DNA of 64,000 bases, taken from NCBI RefSeq assembly GCF_900168065.1, contig NZ_FUZZ01000001.1, forward strand, positions 2,786,623 through 2,850,622, read 5' to 3'. Below are positions 24,244 to 33,339 of the stretch, one piece after another (the stretch's first letter is position 1; every line of letters starts with the position of its first letter). The notes beneath the pieces were generated by a model. The model was not told where the DNA came from. It saw nothing but the letters and a program-made list of their open reading frames with translations, and ran no database searches. Source of the DNA: Chitinophaga ginsengisegetis (GTDB lineage Bacteria; Bacteroidota; Bacteroidia; Chitinophagales; Chitinophagaceae). The translations under genes were made by a program, and so were the position numbers.

Positions 24244-25643
24244 ATCAGGAAGCTCCCATCATTGTAGGACTCGACATTGGTACTACGAAGATTGCTGCCA
24301 TTGCAGGACGGAAGAATGAATACGGGAAACTGGAAATCCTGGGATTCGGAAAAGCTACATCGTTTGGTGTACAGCACGGTATGGTGCTGAACATTGACCA
24401 AACCATTAAAGCTATCAGGCAAGCACTCGAGAATTGTTATGCGTCCAACCCCAACCTGGAAATTAACGAGGTATATGTTGGTATAGCCGGTCATCATATA
24501 AAAAGTTTGCAAACCCGTGGAGATATTGTACGCAATGACACTGATGCGGAAATATCCCAGAAAGATATTGACCAGCTGATCAACGATCAGTACAAAACAG
24601 TTATTCCCGCGAGTGATCAGATCATCGATGTGATTCCGCAGCAATATATAGTGGACAGTCTGCAGAACATTACTTACCCGATCGGTATGTCCGGGGTAAA
24701 GGTGGGTGCGAACTTCCATATTATTACCGGCGACAAAAACGCCATCCGTAACATTAACCGCAGCGTGGAAAAATCCGGTCTCAAAATACGCGACCTGGTA
24801 CTACAGCCACTGGCTTCTGCTGCAGCGGTTATGTGCGATATGGATTTTGAAGCAGGTGTAGCCATTGTGGATATTGGTGGTGGTACCACCGACCTGGCAG
24901 TATTTTATGAAGGTATATTGAAACACACAGCCGTTATTCCGTACGGTGGTGAAAACATTACCAACGACATCAAGAACGGCCTGGGTGTATTGAAAACACA
25001 GGCAGAACAGATGAAAGTACAGTTCGGTTACGCCCTGGCGGATGAAGCCAAAACAAATGCCTATATCACGATCCCCGGATTAAGAGGTCAGAGCCCCAAA
25101 GAGATCTCCGTGAAGAACCTGGCACACATCATCCAGGCGCGCATGAGTGAAATACTCGATTTCGTGGTATATCATCTCAAGCAGATCGGTATGGATAATA
25201 AAATGCTGAATGGCGGTATCATCCTTACTGGTGGCGGATCCCAACTGAAACATCTCATACAGCTGACAGAATACACCACCGGTGCAAGCGCCCGTATAGG
25301 ATTCCCCAACGAGCACCTCGCAAGCGGCCACATAGATGAATTAACCAAACCTATGTATGCTACCTGCGTGGGCCTGATCCTGAAAGGCTACAACGATTTT
25401 GAAAATGATCGTAAAGCACTGGAAGAAAATTATGTAAAAATTAATACCAGCTATCTGGCCAAAGAACAGGCTGCTCAGTCGGTGGCTCCACCCGAAGACT
25501 GGATAGAAGAAGAAACCCCCAGCAGTCAGGAAATACAGGACCGGAAAGCAAAAGAAAGAAACGCCTCATTGAAAAACTTCCTGGACAAAATGAAAACAAA
25601 AATCATTGATATGTTCACGGAAGAAGAAGATGCAAAACTTTAA
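24240..25643 (+). CDS. ftsA: Cell division protein FtsA
   Basis: A 467-residue actin-like ATPase that tethers FtsZ to the membrane. Phosphate-1 motif VGLDIGTTKIAAIAGRK, the SHS2/1C region, phosphate-2 motif VAIVDIGGGTTDLAVF and adenosine motif GIILTGGGSQL are all visible. The C-terminus ends with a basic amphipathic stretch (LKNFLDKMKTKIIDMFTEEEDAKL), which fits a membrane-targeting helix. The ATG overlaps the ftsQ stop by 4 bases, indicating coupled translation. Confidence 0.95.
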   Translation: MNQEAPIIVGLDIGTTKIAAIAGRKNEYGKLEILGFGKATSFGVQHGMVLNIDQTIKAIRQALENCYASNPNLEINEVYVGIAGHHIKSLQTRGDIVRNDTDAEISQKDIDQLINDQYKTVIPASDQIIDVIPQQYIVDSLQNITYPIGMSGVKVGANFHIITGDKNAIRNINRSVEKSGLKIRDLVLQPLASAAAVMCDMDFEAGVAIVDIGGGTTDLAVFYEGILKHTAVIPYGGENITNDIKNGLGVLKTQAEQMKVQFGYALADEAKTNAYITIPGLRGQSPKEISVKNLAHIIQARMSEILDFVVYHLKQIGMDNKMLNGGIILTGGGSQLKHLIQLTEYTTGASARIGFPNEHLASGHIDELTKPMYATCVGLILKGYNDFENDRKALEENYVKINTSYLAKEQAAQSVAPPEDWIEEETPSSQEIQDRKAKERNASLKNFLDKMKTKIIDMFTEEEDAKL

Positions 25644-25700
25644 AAGTTAAATGGCGCAATTGTTGCAAAAAGCAAACGTTTAATATAATAAGAATTAAGA

Positions 25701-25794
25701 ACGATAATTAATAATGACAGGACAAATGAACCATAGTAATAACATACAAGCATATACGCACTTAATTCTTAATAGTTCATTATTAATTATTCGT
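25701..25794. repeat. AT-rich inverted repeat in the ftsA-ftsZ spacer
   Basis: ACGATAATTAATAATGA (25701-25717) is the near-perfect inverse of TTCATTATTAATTATTCGT (25776-25794). A second pair, GAATTAAGA before and CTTAATTCTT inside the second half, strengthens the symmetry. The arms are separated by ~58 bases and end 24 bases before the ftsZ start. It could be a remnant repeat element or an RNA structure that sets separate ftsZ expression. Confidence 0.6.
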
Positions 25795-25818
25795 ACTAAC
25801 CCATAAAAGTATAGAGTC

Positions 25819-27651
25819 ATGATACATTTTGATCTTCCTAAGGAAAAATCTTCTATCATCAAAGTCATCGGTATCGGTGGCGGTGGAAGTAATGCGGTGA
25901 ATCATATGTATAGCCAGCGCATTGACGGGGTAAATTTCATTATTTGCAATACCGATGCACAAGCTATTGCCAATAGCCCAGTTCCCAATAAAATACAGTT
26001 GGGCCCGCACCTGACACAGGGACTTGGCGCCGGTGCAAATCCTGAGATCGGGAAACAGGCGACGGAAGAATCCTTTGAAGAAATCAAAAAAATACTGGAG
26101 GTGAATACCAAAATGGCCTTCATTACTGCCGGTATGGGCGGTGGCACCGGAACCGGTGGCGCTCCTATTATCGCCAAAATATGTAAGGAACTTGGTATTC
26201 TGACTGTTGGTATTGTTACCACTCCGTTTTCTTACGAAGGTAAAAAGAGAATGCTGCAGGCTGATGAAGGCGTTAGTCGTCTGAAAGAGTATGTAGATAC
26301 CCTGCTGATTATCTCCAATGATAAATTACGTCAGAAATTCGGCGATCTGAAGTTCAAGGCAGCCTTCGAAAAAGCAGATAACGTACTGGCTACCGCCGCC
26401 AAATGTATTACCGATGTAATCAATTCTACCGGTCAGATCAACGTGGATTTCGCCGACGTTTGTACCGTTATGCGTAACGGTGGCGTGGCGATCCTCGGTG
26501 CTGCACTGGCTGAAGGCGAAAACCGTGCACAAAGGGCTATCGAAGATGCATTAACTTCCCCGCTGCTGAACGACAACGATATACGCGGTGCAAAATGGAT
26601 CCTCATCAATATCTCTTCTTCTGAAGGTGAATTTGAACACACCCTCGATGAAATGGATATCATCCAGGCATATGTACAAAGCCAGGCTGGTGAAGATTGC
26701 GACGTGATCCTCGGTGTGGGCTACGATCAAACACTGGACAGGCAACTGGGTGTAACCATCATTGCTACCGGTTTTGAACAGAAACCCATTACACAGCAGA
26801 AAATCACACCCTCCAACCCGGAGCGCGTAGAACCTAAAATTGTAATGCAGTTAGGTAAAGATGGTGATGAAAAAAAGATGAGTGTACAACAGGCACAAGG
26901 CACCTTATTCCAGGAGCCACAAGACCTGATGGCCCCACGCCTGATGGAACCTGTAGTAAGTCATCCTGAGCCCGTAATGGCTTACACACCGCCACAGCCT
27001 CAACAACAGGCGCCTATTGCTCCTGCGCGTCAAAACTATGTGCTGAACATACAACAGGTGCCACCTGCACAGCCACAACAACCTGACCCGCAGCAGATAC
27101 AACAACAAATTCAACAGGCGCAACAGCAACAGATGCAGCAAATGCAACAACAGCCAGTGCCGCAACCTGTTCAGCAAATACCGCCTGCACATACACAACA
27201 GCCTGGTGTAAATATCATTCAGCCGCAAACTGGTAACGCAGCCGGAGGATATTTAAACAGACCTGCACATATTTACGTGGAACCAGGTACACCTGCTCCC
27301 GAAATGAAAATGGTATATAAAGAGGAAGAAGAAAGTGCGGTAAACGTACCTCCTGCTCCTCCGGAAGTGCCTATGCAACAGGCTTACGAAGATCTGGAAG
27401 AACAGAAACGCAAACAGGCAGAAAGAGTAGCCAAATTACGCAGCATCAGTTTCAATGTGAAGAACATGGACAATAACGCGGAACTGGAAAACGTACCTGC
27501 TTACCTGCGCAGAAATGTGAACCTGGATAATGGCGCCGGCTCTGCTGAACACTTCTACTCCAACTACACGGTGAGTGGTGATCAGGGCCCTAATAATCAT
27601 ACAGAAATCAATACGATCAATACCTTTTTAGATGGGAAAAAGCCCGATTGA
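25819..27651 (+). CDS. ftsZ: Cell division tubulin homologue FtsZ with long Gln/Pro-rich linker
   Basis: A 610-residue GTPase that polymerises into the Z ring. The tubulin signature GGGTGTG is at residues 107-113, followed by the T-loops and the synergy-loop region NVDFADVCTVMRNGG. The globular core ends near residue 330. It is followed by a very long linker rich in Gln and Pro (about 370-490), then an acidic segment and the conserved tail VPAYLRRNVNLDN, with ~40 further residues. E. coli FtsZ has 383 residues. The gene closes the dcw cluster at a strong terminator. Confidence 0.96.
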   Translation: MIHFDLPKEKSSIIKVIGIGGGGSNAVNHMYSQRIDGVNFIICNTDAQAIANSPVPNKIQLGPHLTQGLGAGANPEIGKQATEESFEEIKKILEVNTKMAFITAGMGGGTGTGGAPIIAKICKELGILTVGIVTTPFSYEGKKRMLQADEGVSRLKEYVDTLLIISNDKLRQKFGDLKFKAAFEKADNVLATAAKCITDVINSTGQINVDFADVCTVMRNGGVAILGAALAEGENRAQRAIEDALTSPLLNDNDIRGAKWILINISSSEGEFEHTLDEMDIIQAYVQSQAGEDCDVILGVGYDQTLDRQLGVTIIATGFEQKPITQQKITPSNPERVEPKIVMQLGKDGDEKKMSVQQAQGTLFQEPQDLMAPRLMEPVVSHPEPVMAYTPPQPQQQAPIAPARQNYVLNIQQVPPAQPQQPDPQQIQQQIQQAQQQQMQQMQQQPVPQPVQQIPPAHTQQPGVNIIQPQTGNAAGGYLNRPAHIYVEPGTPAPEMKMVYKEEEESAVNVPPAPPEVPMQQAYEDLEEQKRKQAERVAKLRSISFNVKNMDNNAELENVPAYLRRNVNLDNGAGSAEHFYSNYTVSGDQGPNNHTEINTINTFLDGKKPD

Positions 27652-27682
27652 TGAACACATTTGATTGTTTTTTAGTTGTGTT

Positions 27683-27716
27683 AAAAAAATCCTCCGGTTC
27701 CCCGGAGGATTTTTTT
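27683..27716. terminator. Bidirectional terminator closing the dcw cluster
   Basis: ATCCTCCGG (27689-27697) pairs perfectly with CCGGAGGAT (27702-27710) around a TTCC loop, with seven As before and seven Ts after. It lies between convergent ftsZ and the GH123-like gene. Confidence 0.92.
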
Positions 27717-27734
27717 CATGATGCCATTGTTCAA

Positions 27735-29492
27735 TCAGAACCCGTTTAATTCCTGTTTGGCTGCATTCAGTATTTGTGCGGCCGGCGTGGTTTTCAGCGT
27801 TTCTTCCTCGAAAGGCTTTAATAAATTGTCCAGCTTACTCAGACCCGCGGCGTTACCGCTTTTTGCAAATGCTTCCCGCAGTATTCTTATCTTTTCATAA
27901 TCCTGTATCCCTTCTATCAATCTCTCATAACGGATAGAAGATCTCGGTCCCGGATATACGAAATACGTGTCTCCTGCCGACCAGGTACGGAAACGCGAAT
28001 CATGCAGCGGATCAGCTACCCAGCAGTTGAAGGCCCAGCGCAAATACCCGTTATATCCTTTGTTCGCAGCATGCCAGCCCATAAAGGCTGATTCTGCCGG
28101 CGGCGAAAAAGTAAAGGTATTCGGGAATCCTTCTGTGCAGCAGGTGTAAAAGGTAGTCGGCAACCCTTTCTCTAAACGGCTTTTCATGATGTTTGCCGGG
28201 AAAGCTTCTCTCAATGCAATACAGTAGTCATGTATTTCATTGGCCAGTGGTTCGTGATAACTGCCTGCCAGCGATAATTTGAAGTCGTTACTCGCACTAC
28301 GGATCACTTTCAGGGTTTGCAGCATGTCTTCCATTGGTCTTTCATCCATAGCGATAGCTGTAATATTAAACCAGCCCTTTGCCTTCAGGTGTTTTACAAA
28401 ATCAGTCAGCATAGGTTGCCAGTGCTTTGTATACTCCGCGGAGCCAGGCTTCGCAACAATGAAAGTATCTTTTGCAGCTGCCTCATCATAATAATAAAAT
28501 TTGAGGTTCCACGGAATCATGCTATAGCAGTTGATTTCCTTCCGGATACCCTGATCCATCATAAACTGCACCCATTTATCAAAGATGCTGTAGTCGTATG
28601 CCCAGCCGCCATTTTTCTTCTTTGTCCATTTTACCATTGTGCCGTAGATATCCTCGGTCTGGCTGTTCCAGGGATCATAAATAATAGTGGCCGTGATCAC
28701 TTTCTGACCCGCATTTGCCAGCATTTTCATGTAAGGCTTCATGGCTTCGAAGTGCGCATTACTCCAGGGTTTTACGCCATATACGCGCGCTATTGCATAA
28801 GGACTTTGCCACAGATCAAGGTGAAATTGCCAGTCTTTCGGAGCAGGCAGGGTATGATCCAGTACAGTTACTTCAAAAGGCATGTCCACCGCGGTAGCAC
28901 CGGATTTCACACTCACCGCGCCTTTATATGTACCGGCTGGTGTATTCGCCGGCACCTGAACGCTCAGCCATACCGGCTGGGTAGTACTGGCGGCAATGGT
29001 GCTTTTACTGATGATATCAATACCATCTGCCACGAGCGAAGAGTCAAAATCTTTCGGATTACGGTACCCGCAACCACCACCGTCTTTATTCAAACCATCT
29101 GTGAGTACATATCTCACAAAGCCGGTGGTCACTGCTGAAGCTGCAATTTTGTTGCCTTTACCGTCTTGTAATGCGGATGCCTGGATGCTTACTTCCCGTT
29201 GTGCAGCGGCAGACCATATCACCAGTTGTGTATGGACCTTTTCACCTTTCCAGGCTTTCGTTTCCCAGGCAGGCGTTAAACCGCTGTTATCAGGTGCATT
29301 TCTTTTTTCATAACGGGTATCTGCAGTACCGAATGCAACGTGAAGCCTGGTGTCATTAACAGCCGCCCAGGAAGCTTTATTAACGGGTTTGGGATCGGGC
29401 AGGTCCCTGTAGCCAGCGGCAGGAGATATTTGCGCCCACACGTTTTGTTGCAGTGCCAGCATTACCAGCACGCCAAAAAATTTGTTCACCAT
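27735..29492 (-). CDS. GH123-family (formerly DUF4091) secreted glycoside hydrolase
   Basis: A 585-residue exported protein with a signal peptide (cleavage near residue 21, VWAQ). An N-terminal beta-sandwich (~25-215) is followed by a TIM-barrel-like domain of the GH123 catalytic family, known members of which are beta-N-acetylgalactosaminidases. The likely catalytic pair is Asp383-Glu384 in AMDERP, as expected for substrate-assisted retaining catalysis. C-terminal motifs YNGYLRWAFNCW and SIRYERLIEGIQDYEKIRIL are characteristic. It stands alone, with no Sus genes beside it, so the natural substrate is not indicated. Confidence 0.87.
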   Translation of the reverse strand: MVNKFFGVLVMLALQQNVWAQISPAAGYRDLPDPKPVNKASWAAVNDTRLHVAFGTADTRYEKRNAPDNSGLTPAWETKAWKGEKVHTQLVIWSAAAQREVSIQASALQDGKGNKIAASAVTTGFVRYVLTDGLNKDGGGCGYRNPKDFDSSLVADGIDIISKSTIAASTTQPVWLSVQVPANTPAGTYKGAVSVKSGATAVDMPFEVTVLDHTLPAPKDWQFHLDLWQSPYAIARVYGVKPWSNAHFEAMKPYMKMLANAGQKVITATIIYDPWNSQTEDIYGTMVKWTKKKNGGWAYDYSIFDKWVQFMMDQGIRKEINCYSMIPWNLKFYYYDEAAAKDTFIVAKPGSAEYTKHWQPMLTDFVKHLKAKGWFNITAIAMDERPMEDMLQTLKVIRSASNDFKLSLAGSYHEPLANEIHDYCIALREAFPANIMKSRLEKGLPTTFYTCCTEGFPNTFTFSPPAESAFMGWHAANKGYNGYLRWAFNCWVADPLHDSRFRTWSAGDTYFVYPGPRSSIRYERLIEGIQDYEKIRILREAFAKSGNAAGLSKLDNLLKPFEEETLKTTPAAQILNAAKQELNGF

Positions 29493-29623
29493 ACTAAAAT
29501 TTAGCGTTTTCAGATATTAGAATAACGTGATTTGTTCACTCATCACCGTAATCCGGAAACCTCAATATCTATAAAAAAAGTGGATTTTTTCCTTTTAAGA
29601 GGATGACCGGTTATATATAAAAC

Positions 29624-29657
29624 AGAAAAGCCGGATCACACACGATCCGGCTTTTCT
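29624..29657 (-). terminator. Intrinsic terminator of kup
   Basis: A perfect 14-bp stem, AGAAAAGCCGGATC (29624-29637) with GATCCGGCTTTTCT (29644-29657), around an ACACAC loop, 16 bases past the kup stop on the minus strand. Confidence 0.88.
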
Positions 29658-29672
29658 TGTTAAAGATGTATA

Positions 29673-31625
29673 TCAATGTACAATCCGCTTCAGCTGCAGA
29701 TTGGTGACCGGTGCTACCACCAGTGGATATTTCTCGATGGTTACATAGCTGGAATCCAGTCCAAAACCCCTTTCTTCCGACAAACTGATCTTTTTCAGGA
29801 AGAAATACATCTTCATCACCATTCTTTCATATAAAGGCAGGTCGTTGTCGTGCGACAGGAATTTCTCCATAACGATGAACTGGAAGTCGCCTACCACATT
29901 ATTCTTGCTCAGCGATTCGTAGCGGCTGGTAATATTTACTTCCTTGTTACGAACCATATCTTCTACTACCATTCTGAACATAAGATTAATACGCTGTTCC
30001 ACTTTAAAGCCGAGGCGGAATTCCACACGTATTACTTCATTTGGAATGATCGTTTGCACAGAGTATTCACTCAGGTAAGGTTCATCTACCACATCTACGT
30101 GTACAAACCAGTATATATCTGCCCGTTTGGGTTTTTTATTAAGAATTGAATAGATGATCTTATGTTCTATTTCTTTCGGATTATCGGCACTGCTCATATA
30201 CACCAGGTGGGTGGCGTATTTGGGAATGGAAGTGTCATTGCTCAGTTCCTGTATGATAGGCAGATAATCTTCCAGTCGCACAAATTCCACGTAACGGTTC
30301 TTGATCTTACGCGATTTGAACCATACAATCATCACCAGGAAGAGGGCGCCGGCCACAATAACTGTTACGTAACCACCATGCATGAACTTAATCACGTTAG
30401 CGAAGAGGAACGAGAATTCTATGGTAAAATAAACGATGAGATATAAGAGTATCCAGCCTACCCATACCCGCTTTGTATAAAGGTAGAAGGCGAAGAGGCA
30501 GGAGGTCATGAGCATGCAGATGGTGATGGATAAGCCATAAGCCGCCTCCATATTCGACGATTCCTGGAAAATCAGCACAATGGAAACGCAACCCACAAAC
30601 AGCATGGTATTGATGCCGGGGATATAGAGCTGTCCCCTTTCTTCTGTGGGGTAATTTACCCGCATTTTGGGCCACAGGTTAAGGCGCATGGCTTCTGCGA
30701 TGAGGGTAAAGGACCCGGATATCAGTGCCTGGCTGGCAATTACAGAGGCCAGTGTGGCAATTAATACGCCGAAGATGATGAACCATTCCGGCATAATGGT
30801 AAAGAACGGGTTCTGATCTTTGGGCAGGATCTGACCTTTTTGGGTGAGTAACCAGGCGCCTTGTCCCAGGTAGTTCAGAATAAGACAGGTTTTAACAAAG
30901 ATCCAGGACACCCGGATATTACCTTTACCGCAGTGACCGAGATCAGAATACAGGGCTTCCGCACCTGTAGTACAAAGGAACACAGCCCCCAGGATCAGGA
31001 ATCCTTTAGGATAAGTAGTTAAGAGTTCAATGGCATAATGGGGGCTAAAGGCTTTGAAAATGCTCAAATCATCCGCTACATGTGAAATACCGAGGATGCC
31101 CAGCATAGAAAACCACAGCACCATAATGGGTCCAAACATCCGGCCGATAGAAACAGTACCGAACTGTTGCATAACAAAGAGCCCTGTAATAATAGTGAGT
31201 ACTATTTTCACGATAGTCATCTGGCCCAGGTCCTTAAAGACTTCCAGGGTCCTGAGACCTTCGATGGCAGAGGTAACTGTGATGGGTGGGGTGATGATAC
31301 CATCTGCGAGCAGGGCAGCGCCGCCGATCATACCAAAAATTACGGTCCATCTGGCGTGGCGTCTCACGAGTGCATAGAGTGAAAAGATCCCACCTTCCCC
31401 CTTATTATCAGCCCGTAGGGTGAGAATAACGTATTTAACGGTAGTTTGAAGAGTTAGTGTCCAGATGATACAGGAAATACCTCCGATCACCAGCAGGTCG
31501 CTGATGGGATTTCCTCCTACGATGGCTTTGAAAACATAGAGTGGAGATGTTCCGATATCGCCATAGATAATGCCAAGAGCTACTACCAGGCCTGCCAGGG
31601 ATACCCTGTTGATGTTAATTCCCAC
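29673..31625 (-). CDS. kup: Kup-type low-affinity potassium transporter
   Basis: A 650-residue K+:H+ symporter of the KUP/HAK/KT family. The hydrophobic N-terminal ~430 residues form about twelve helices, opening with LAGLVVALGIIYGDIGTSPLYVFKAI and containing ADNKGEGGIFSLYALVRR and DGIITPPITVTSAIEGL, all family hallmarks. The C-terminal cytoplasmic domain is ~200 residues. It supplies bulk potassium for turgor. A well-formed phylum-type promoter (31654-31683) lies 29 bases upstream, so it is a single-gene unit. Confidence 0.94.
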   Translation of the reverse strand: MGININRVSLAGLVVALGIIYGDIGTSPLYVFKAIVGGNPISDLLVIGGISCIIWTLTLQTTVKYVILTLRADNKGEGGIFSLYALVRRHARWTVIFGMIGGAALLADGIITPPITVTSAIEGLRTLEVFKDLGQMTIVKIVLTIITGLFVMQQFGTVSIGRMFGPIMVLWFSMLGILGISHVADDLSIFKAFSPHYAIELLTTYPKGFLILGAVFLCTTGAEALYSDLGHCGKGNIRVSWIFVKTCLILNYLGQGAWLLTQKGQILPKDQNPFFTIMPEWFIIFGVLIATLASVIASQALISGSFTLIAEAMRLNLWPKMRVNYPTEERGQLYIPGINTMLFVGCVSIVLIFQESSNMEAAYGLSITICMLMTSCLFAFYLYTKRVWVGWILLYLIVYFTIEFSFLFANVIKFMHGGYVTVIVAGALFLVMIVWFKSRKIKNRYVEFVRLEDYLPIIQELSNDTSIPKYATHLVYMSSADNPKEIEHKIIYSILNKKPKRADIYWFVHVDVVDEPYLSEYSVQTIIPNEVIRVEFRLGFKVEQRINLMFRMVVEDMVRNKEVNITSRYESLSKNNVVGDFQFIVMEKFLSHDNDLPLYERMVMKMYFFLKKISLSEERGFGLDSSYVTIEKYPLVVAPVTNLQLKRIVH

Positions 31626-31653
31626 GTAATAATAAGTTTATTAAAAAAGCCTC

Positions 31654-31683
31654 CAAAATTAGGGGTAATAATTGACACTTCAA
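31654..31683 (-). promoter_or_regulatory. Bacteroidota-type promoter of kup
   Basis: On the minus strand TTG (31681-31683), 19 bases, then TAATTTTG (31654-31661), a full match to the -33/-7 consensus TTG-N19-TAnnTTTG. Predicted transcription start is near 31647, about 20 bases before the kup ATG. Confidence 0.75.
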
Positions 31684-31710
31684 CAATATTTCGTACAGGA
31701 GTGTTTGCTT

Positions 31711-31755
31711 CAAAAAAAAGTCCTCTCCCGAATGAACGGGAGAGGACTTTTTTTA
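31711..31755 (-). terminator. Intrinsic terminator of the OmpA-family gene
   Basis: A perfect 13-bp stem, AAGTCCTCTCCCG (31718-31730) with CGGGAGAGGACTT (31737-31749), loop AATGAA, flanked by A and T runs. It lies 28 bases after the stop and is typical of a highly expressed gene. Confidence 0.92.
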
Positions 31756-31782
31756 AGTTATCATCTTAATGAGTGATACTGA

Positions 31783-33339
31783 TTAGTTAGCAGGAGCTAA
31801 ATCAACAGTGCCAGACTCACCAGGAGTGTTTTGTTTGATGAAACGACCGCGGTCGATACCTTGTTTGTCAGCCAGGTAGTCGATTACTGAATCAACACGA
31901 CGGCTGCTCAGGTCAACACCACCTTTCTTACCTTTAGCACCTGCGTGACCGGTAACCAGTACGTTGCAGGAAGGGTTAGATTTCAGGGTAGCTGCAACAG
32001 AAGCCAGGATAGCTTCCTGATCGTTACCAACTTTGGTAGAGCTGCCTTTGAAAGAAACGCTAGGCAGAACCAGAGAAGCACAAGTTACTTCAGGACGGTT
32101 TTTGCAGCATTCTGGATCTGGGCATTTACCAACACCATCAGCATCAACTGGCTGGCAGTAAGTAGGAGTGATCAGTTGTTTGTCTTTGTAATCAGGAACA
32201 CCGTCACCGTCAGTATCTTTAGCAACACCGTGAACATCCACTGGTGCACCTGCTGGGGTGTTAGGTTCGCGATCGAATTGGTCAGTTACGCCATCGCCGT
32301 CAGCATCAGGCAGAACCGGAGCTGGAAGCTTCATGTGACGTGGGCTGCTCAGCTCGCTGTAAGCGTATTCCAGTGGGTTGATCCACCATAATGGCTGTAC
32401 ACGTTTAGCTGGGTTACCCAGGTTGAAGTTCAGACGTAAGCTGGTGTAAGAGTAGAAATCTTTGGAAGAACCACCGGAACCAGGAGCTGCATATCCATCC
32501 AGGTATGCGTCAAATGGCATAGTGATTTTTTCTTCAATACCGATGTTGAAACGTTTAGAAACTTTAAACGCTACACCAGTACCGAGATCCAGTGCATGAC
32601 GGAGTAATTGGTTGTCATCGTTACGACCGATAGAAACCCTGTTACCCTGAGAAGGAGCATTTTGCTCGTATTTATCATCTCTCAGATCTTTGATCTGTTT
32701 TCTGATATCACTGCGTTTTGCGCCAAAGTTAATACCGGAATAGTTGTAGCCATTTCCGTTTGCATCCAATGCATCAACGTCAACGTCAGCCATTACGATA
32801 GAGTAACCAGCCAGTAAATACCAGTTAACCTTAGGTTCAGCTCTGTAGAACAGGATGTTGCTCAGGGAAGCAATCACGTCCAAGGACAGCTGATGGTTCT
32901 GGGATTTGTAGTTAGGAACAATCATACCACCATTTAAAGCGGCTGTTTTTGCCCAAGGGTTGATACCACCTGCTGGTGAATTAGGACGCAGTTTGTAGTC
33001 CTGACCCTTATCAATGGAACCGATGTACTCAGCTCTCAGGGAGAAAGTATGTCCCAATGCTTTTCTCAGGGAAACACCACCACCAAAACCTGGTTGAGGA
33101 GGAACGGTTCCGCTGATCAGGTGTAAACCACCACTAAAACCCAGTTCCCACATATCTCTCGGTTTAGCCGGGAAATTTGATTGGTGGTTCGTGAAGTTAT
33201 TTTGTTGTACCATACGCTTGCTAGACACTTTGGAGCTATCCAGAGCATCGTAGCCGGTTGGTTGAACCTGTGCAAAACTAGTAGATGCTGATAGTAAACC
33301 CACAGCGCCTGCCAGTAATAAGTACTTTTTGCTTGCCAT
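31783..33339 (-). CDS. OmpA-family outer-membrane protein with thrombospondin type 3 repeats
   Basis: A 518-residue exported protein with a signal peptide ending near residue 23 (STSFAQ). Residues ~60-310 are an outer-membrane barrel-like domain. Then come calcium-binding type 3 repeats (DADGDGVTDQFDREP, DTDGDGVPDYKDKQ) and a Cys-rich spacer (CPDPECC). A C-terminal OmpA/MotB peptidoglycan-binding domain follows (VLVTGHAGAKGKKGGVDLSSRRVDSVIDYL). It likely anchors the outer membrane to peptidoglycan. A strong promoter and terminator bracket it as a single-gene unit, probably abundant. Confidence 0.9.
   Translation of the reverse strand: MASKKYLLLAGAVGLLSASTSFAQVQPTGYDALDSSKVSSKRMVQQNNFTNHQSNFPAKPRDMWELGFSGGLHLISGTVPPQPGFGGGVSLRKALGHTFSLRAEYIGSIDKGQDYKLRPNSPAGGINPWAKTAALNGGMIVPNYKSQNHQLSLDVIASLSNILFYRAEPKVNWYLLAGYSIVMADVDVDALDANGNGYNYSGINFGAKRSDIRKQIKDLRDDKYEQNAPSQGNRVSIGRNDDNQLLRHALDLGTGVAFKVSKRFNIGIEEKITMPFDAYLDGYAAPGSGGSSKDFYSYTSLRLNFNLGNPAKRVQPLWWINPLEYAYSELSSPRHMKLPAPVLPDADGDGVTDQFDREPNTPAGAPVDVHGVAKDTDGDGVPDYKDKQLITPTYCQPVDADGVGKCPDPECCKNRPEVTCASLVLPSVSFKGSSTKVGNDQEAILASVAATLKSNPSCNVLVTGHAGAKGKKGGVDLSSRRVDSVIDYLADKQGIDRGRFIKQNTPGESGTVDLAPAN

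Noticed and set aside
23886..24719. 277-codon antisense open frame across ftsQ and ftsA
   Set aside because: Shadow of strongly supported genes on the other strand; low-complexity FAGAAA-type residues arise from the Lys/Ala-rich FtsQ tail.
25655..25687. E. coli-like promoter TTGTTG-N18-TATAAT upstream of ftsZ
   Set aside because: The main sigma factor of this phylum uses TTG/TAnnTTTG; the match is likely a by-product of AT-rich sequence.
28317..29138. 273-codon open frame opposite the GH123-like gene
   Set aside because: Shadow frame; composition rich in His, Cys and Ile with no motif, while the minus-strand gene has signal peptide and catalytic motifs.
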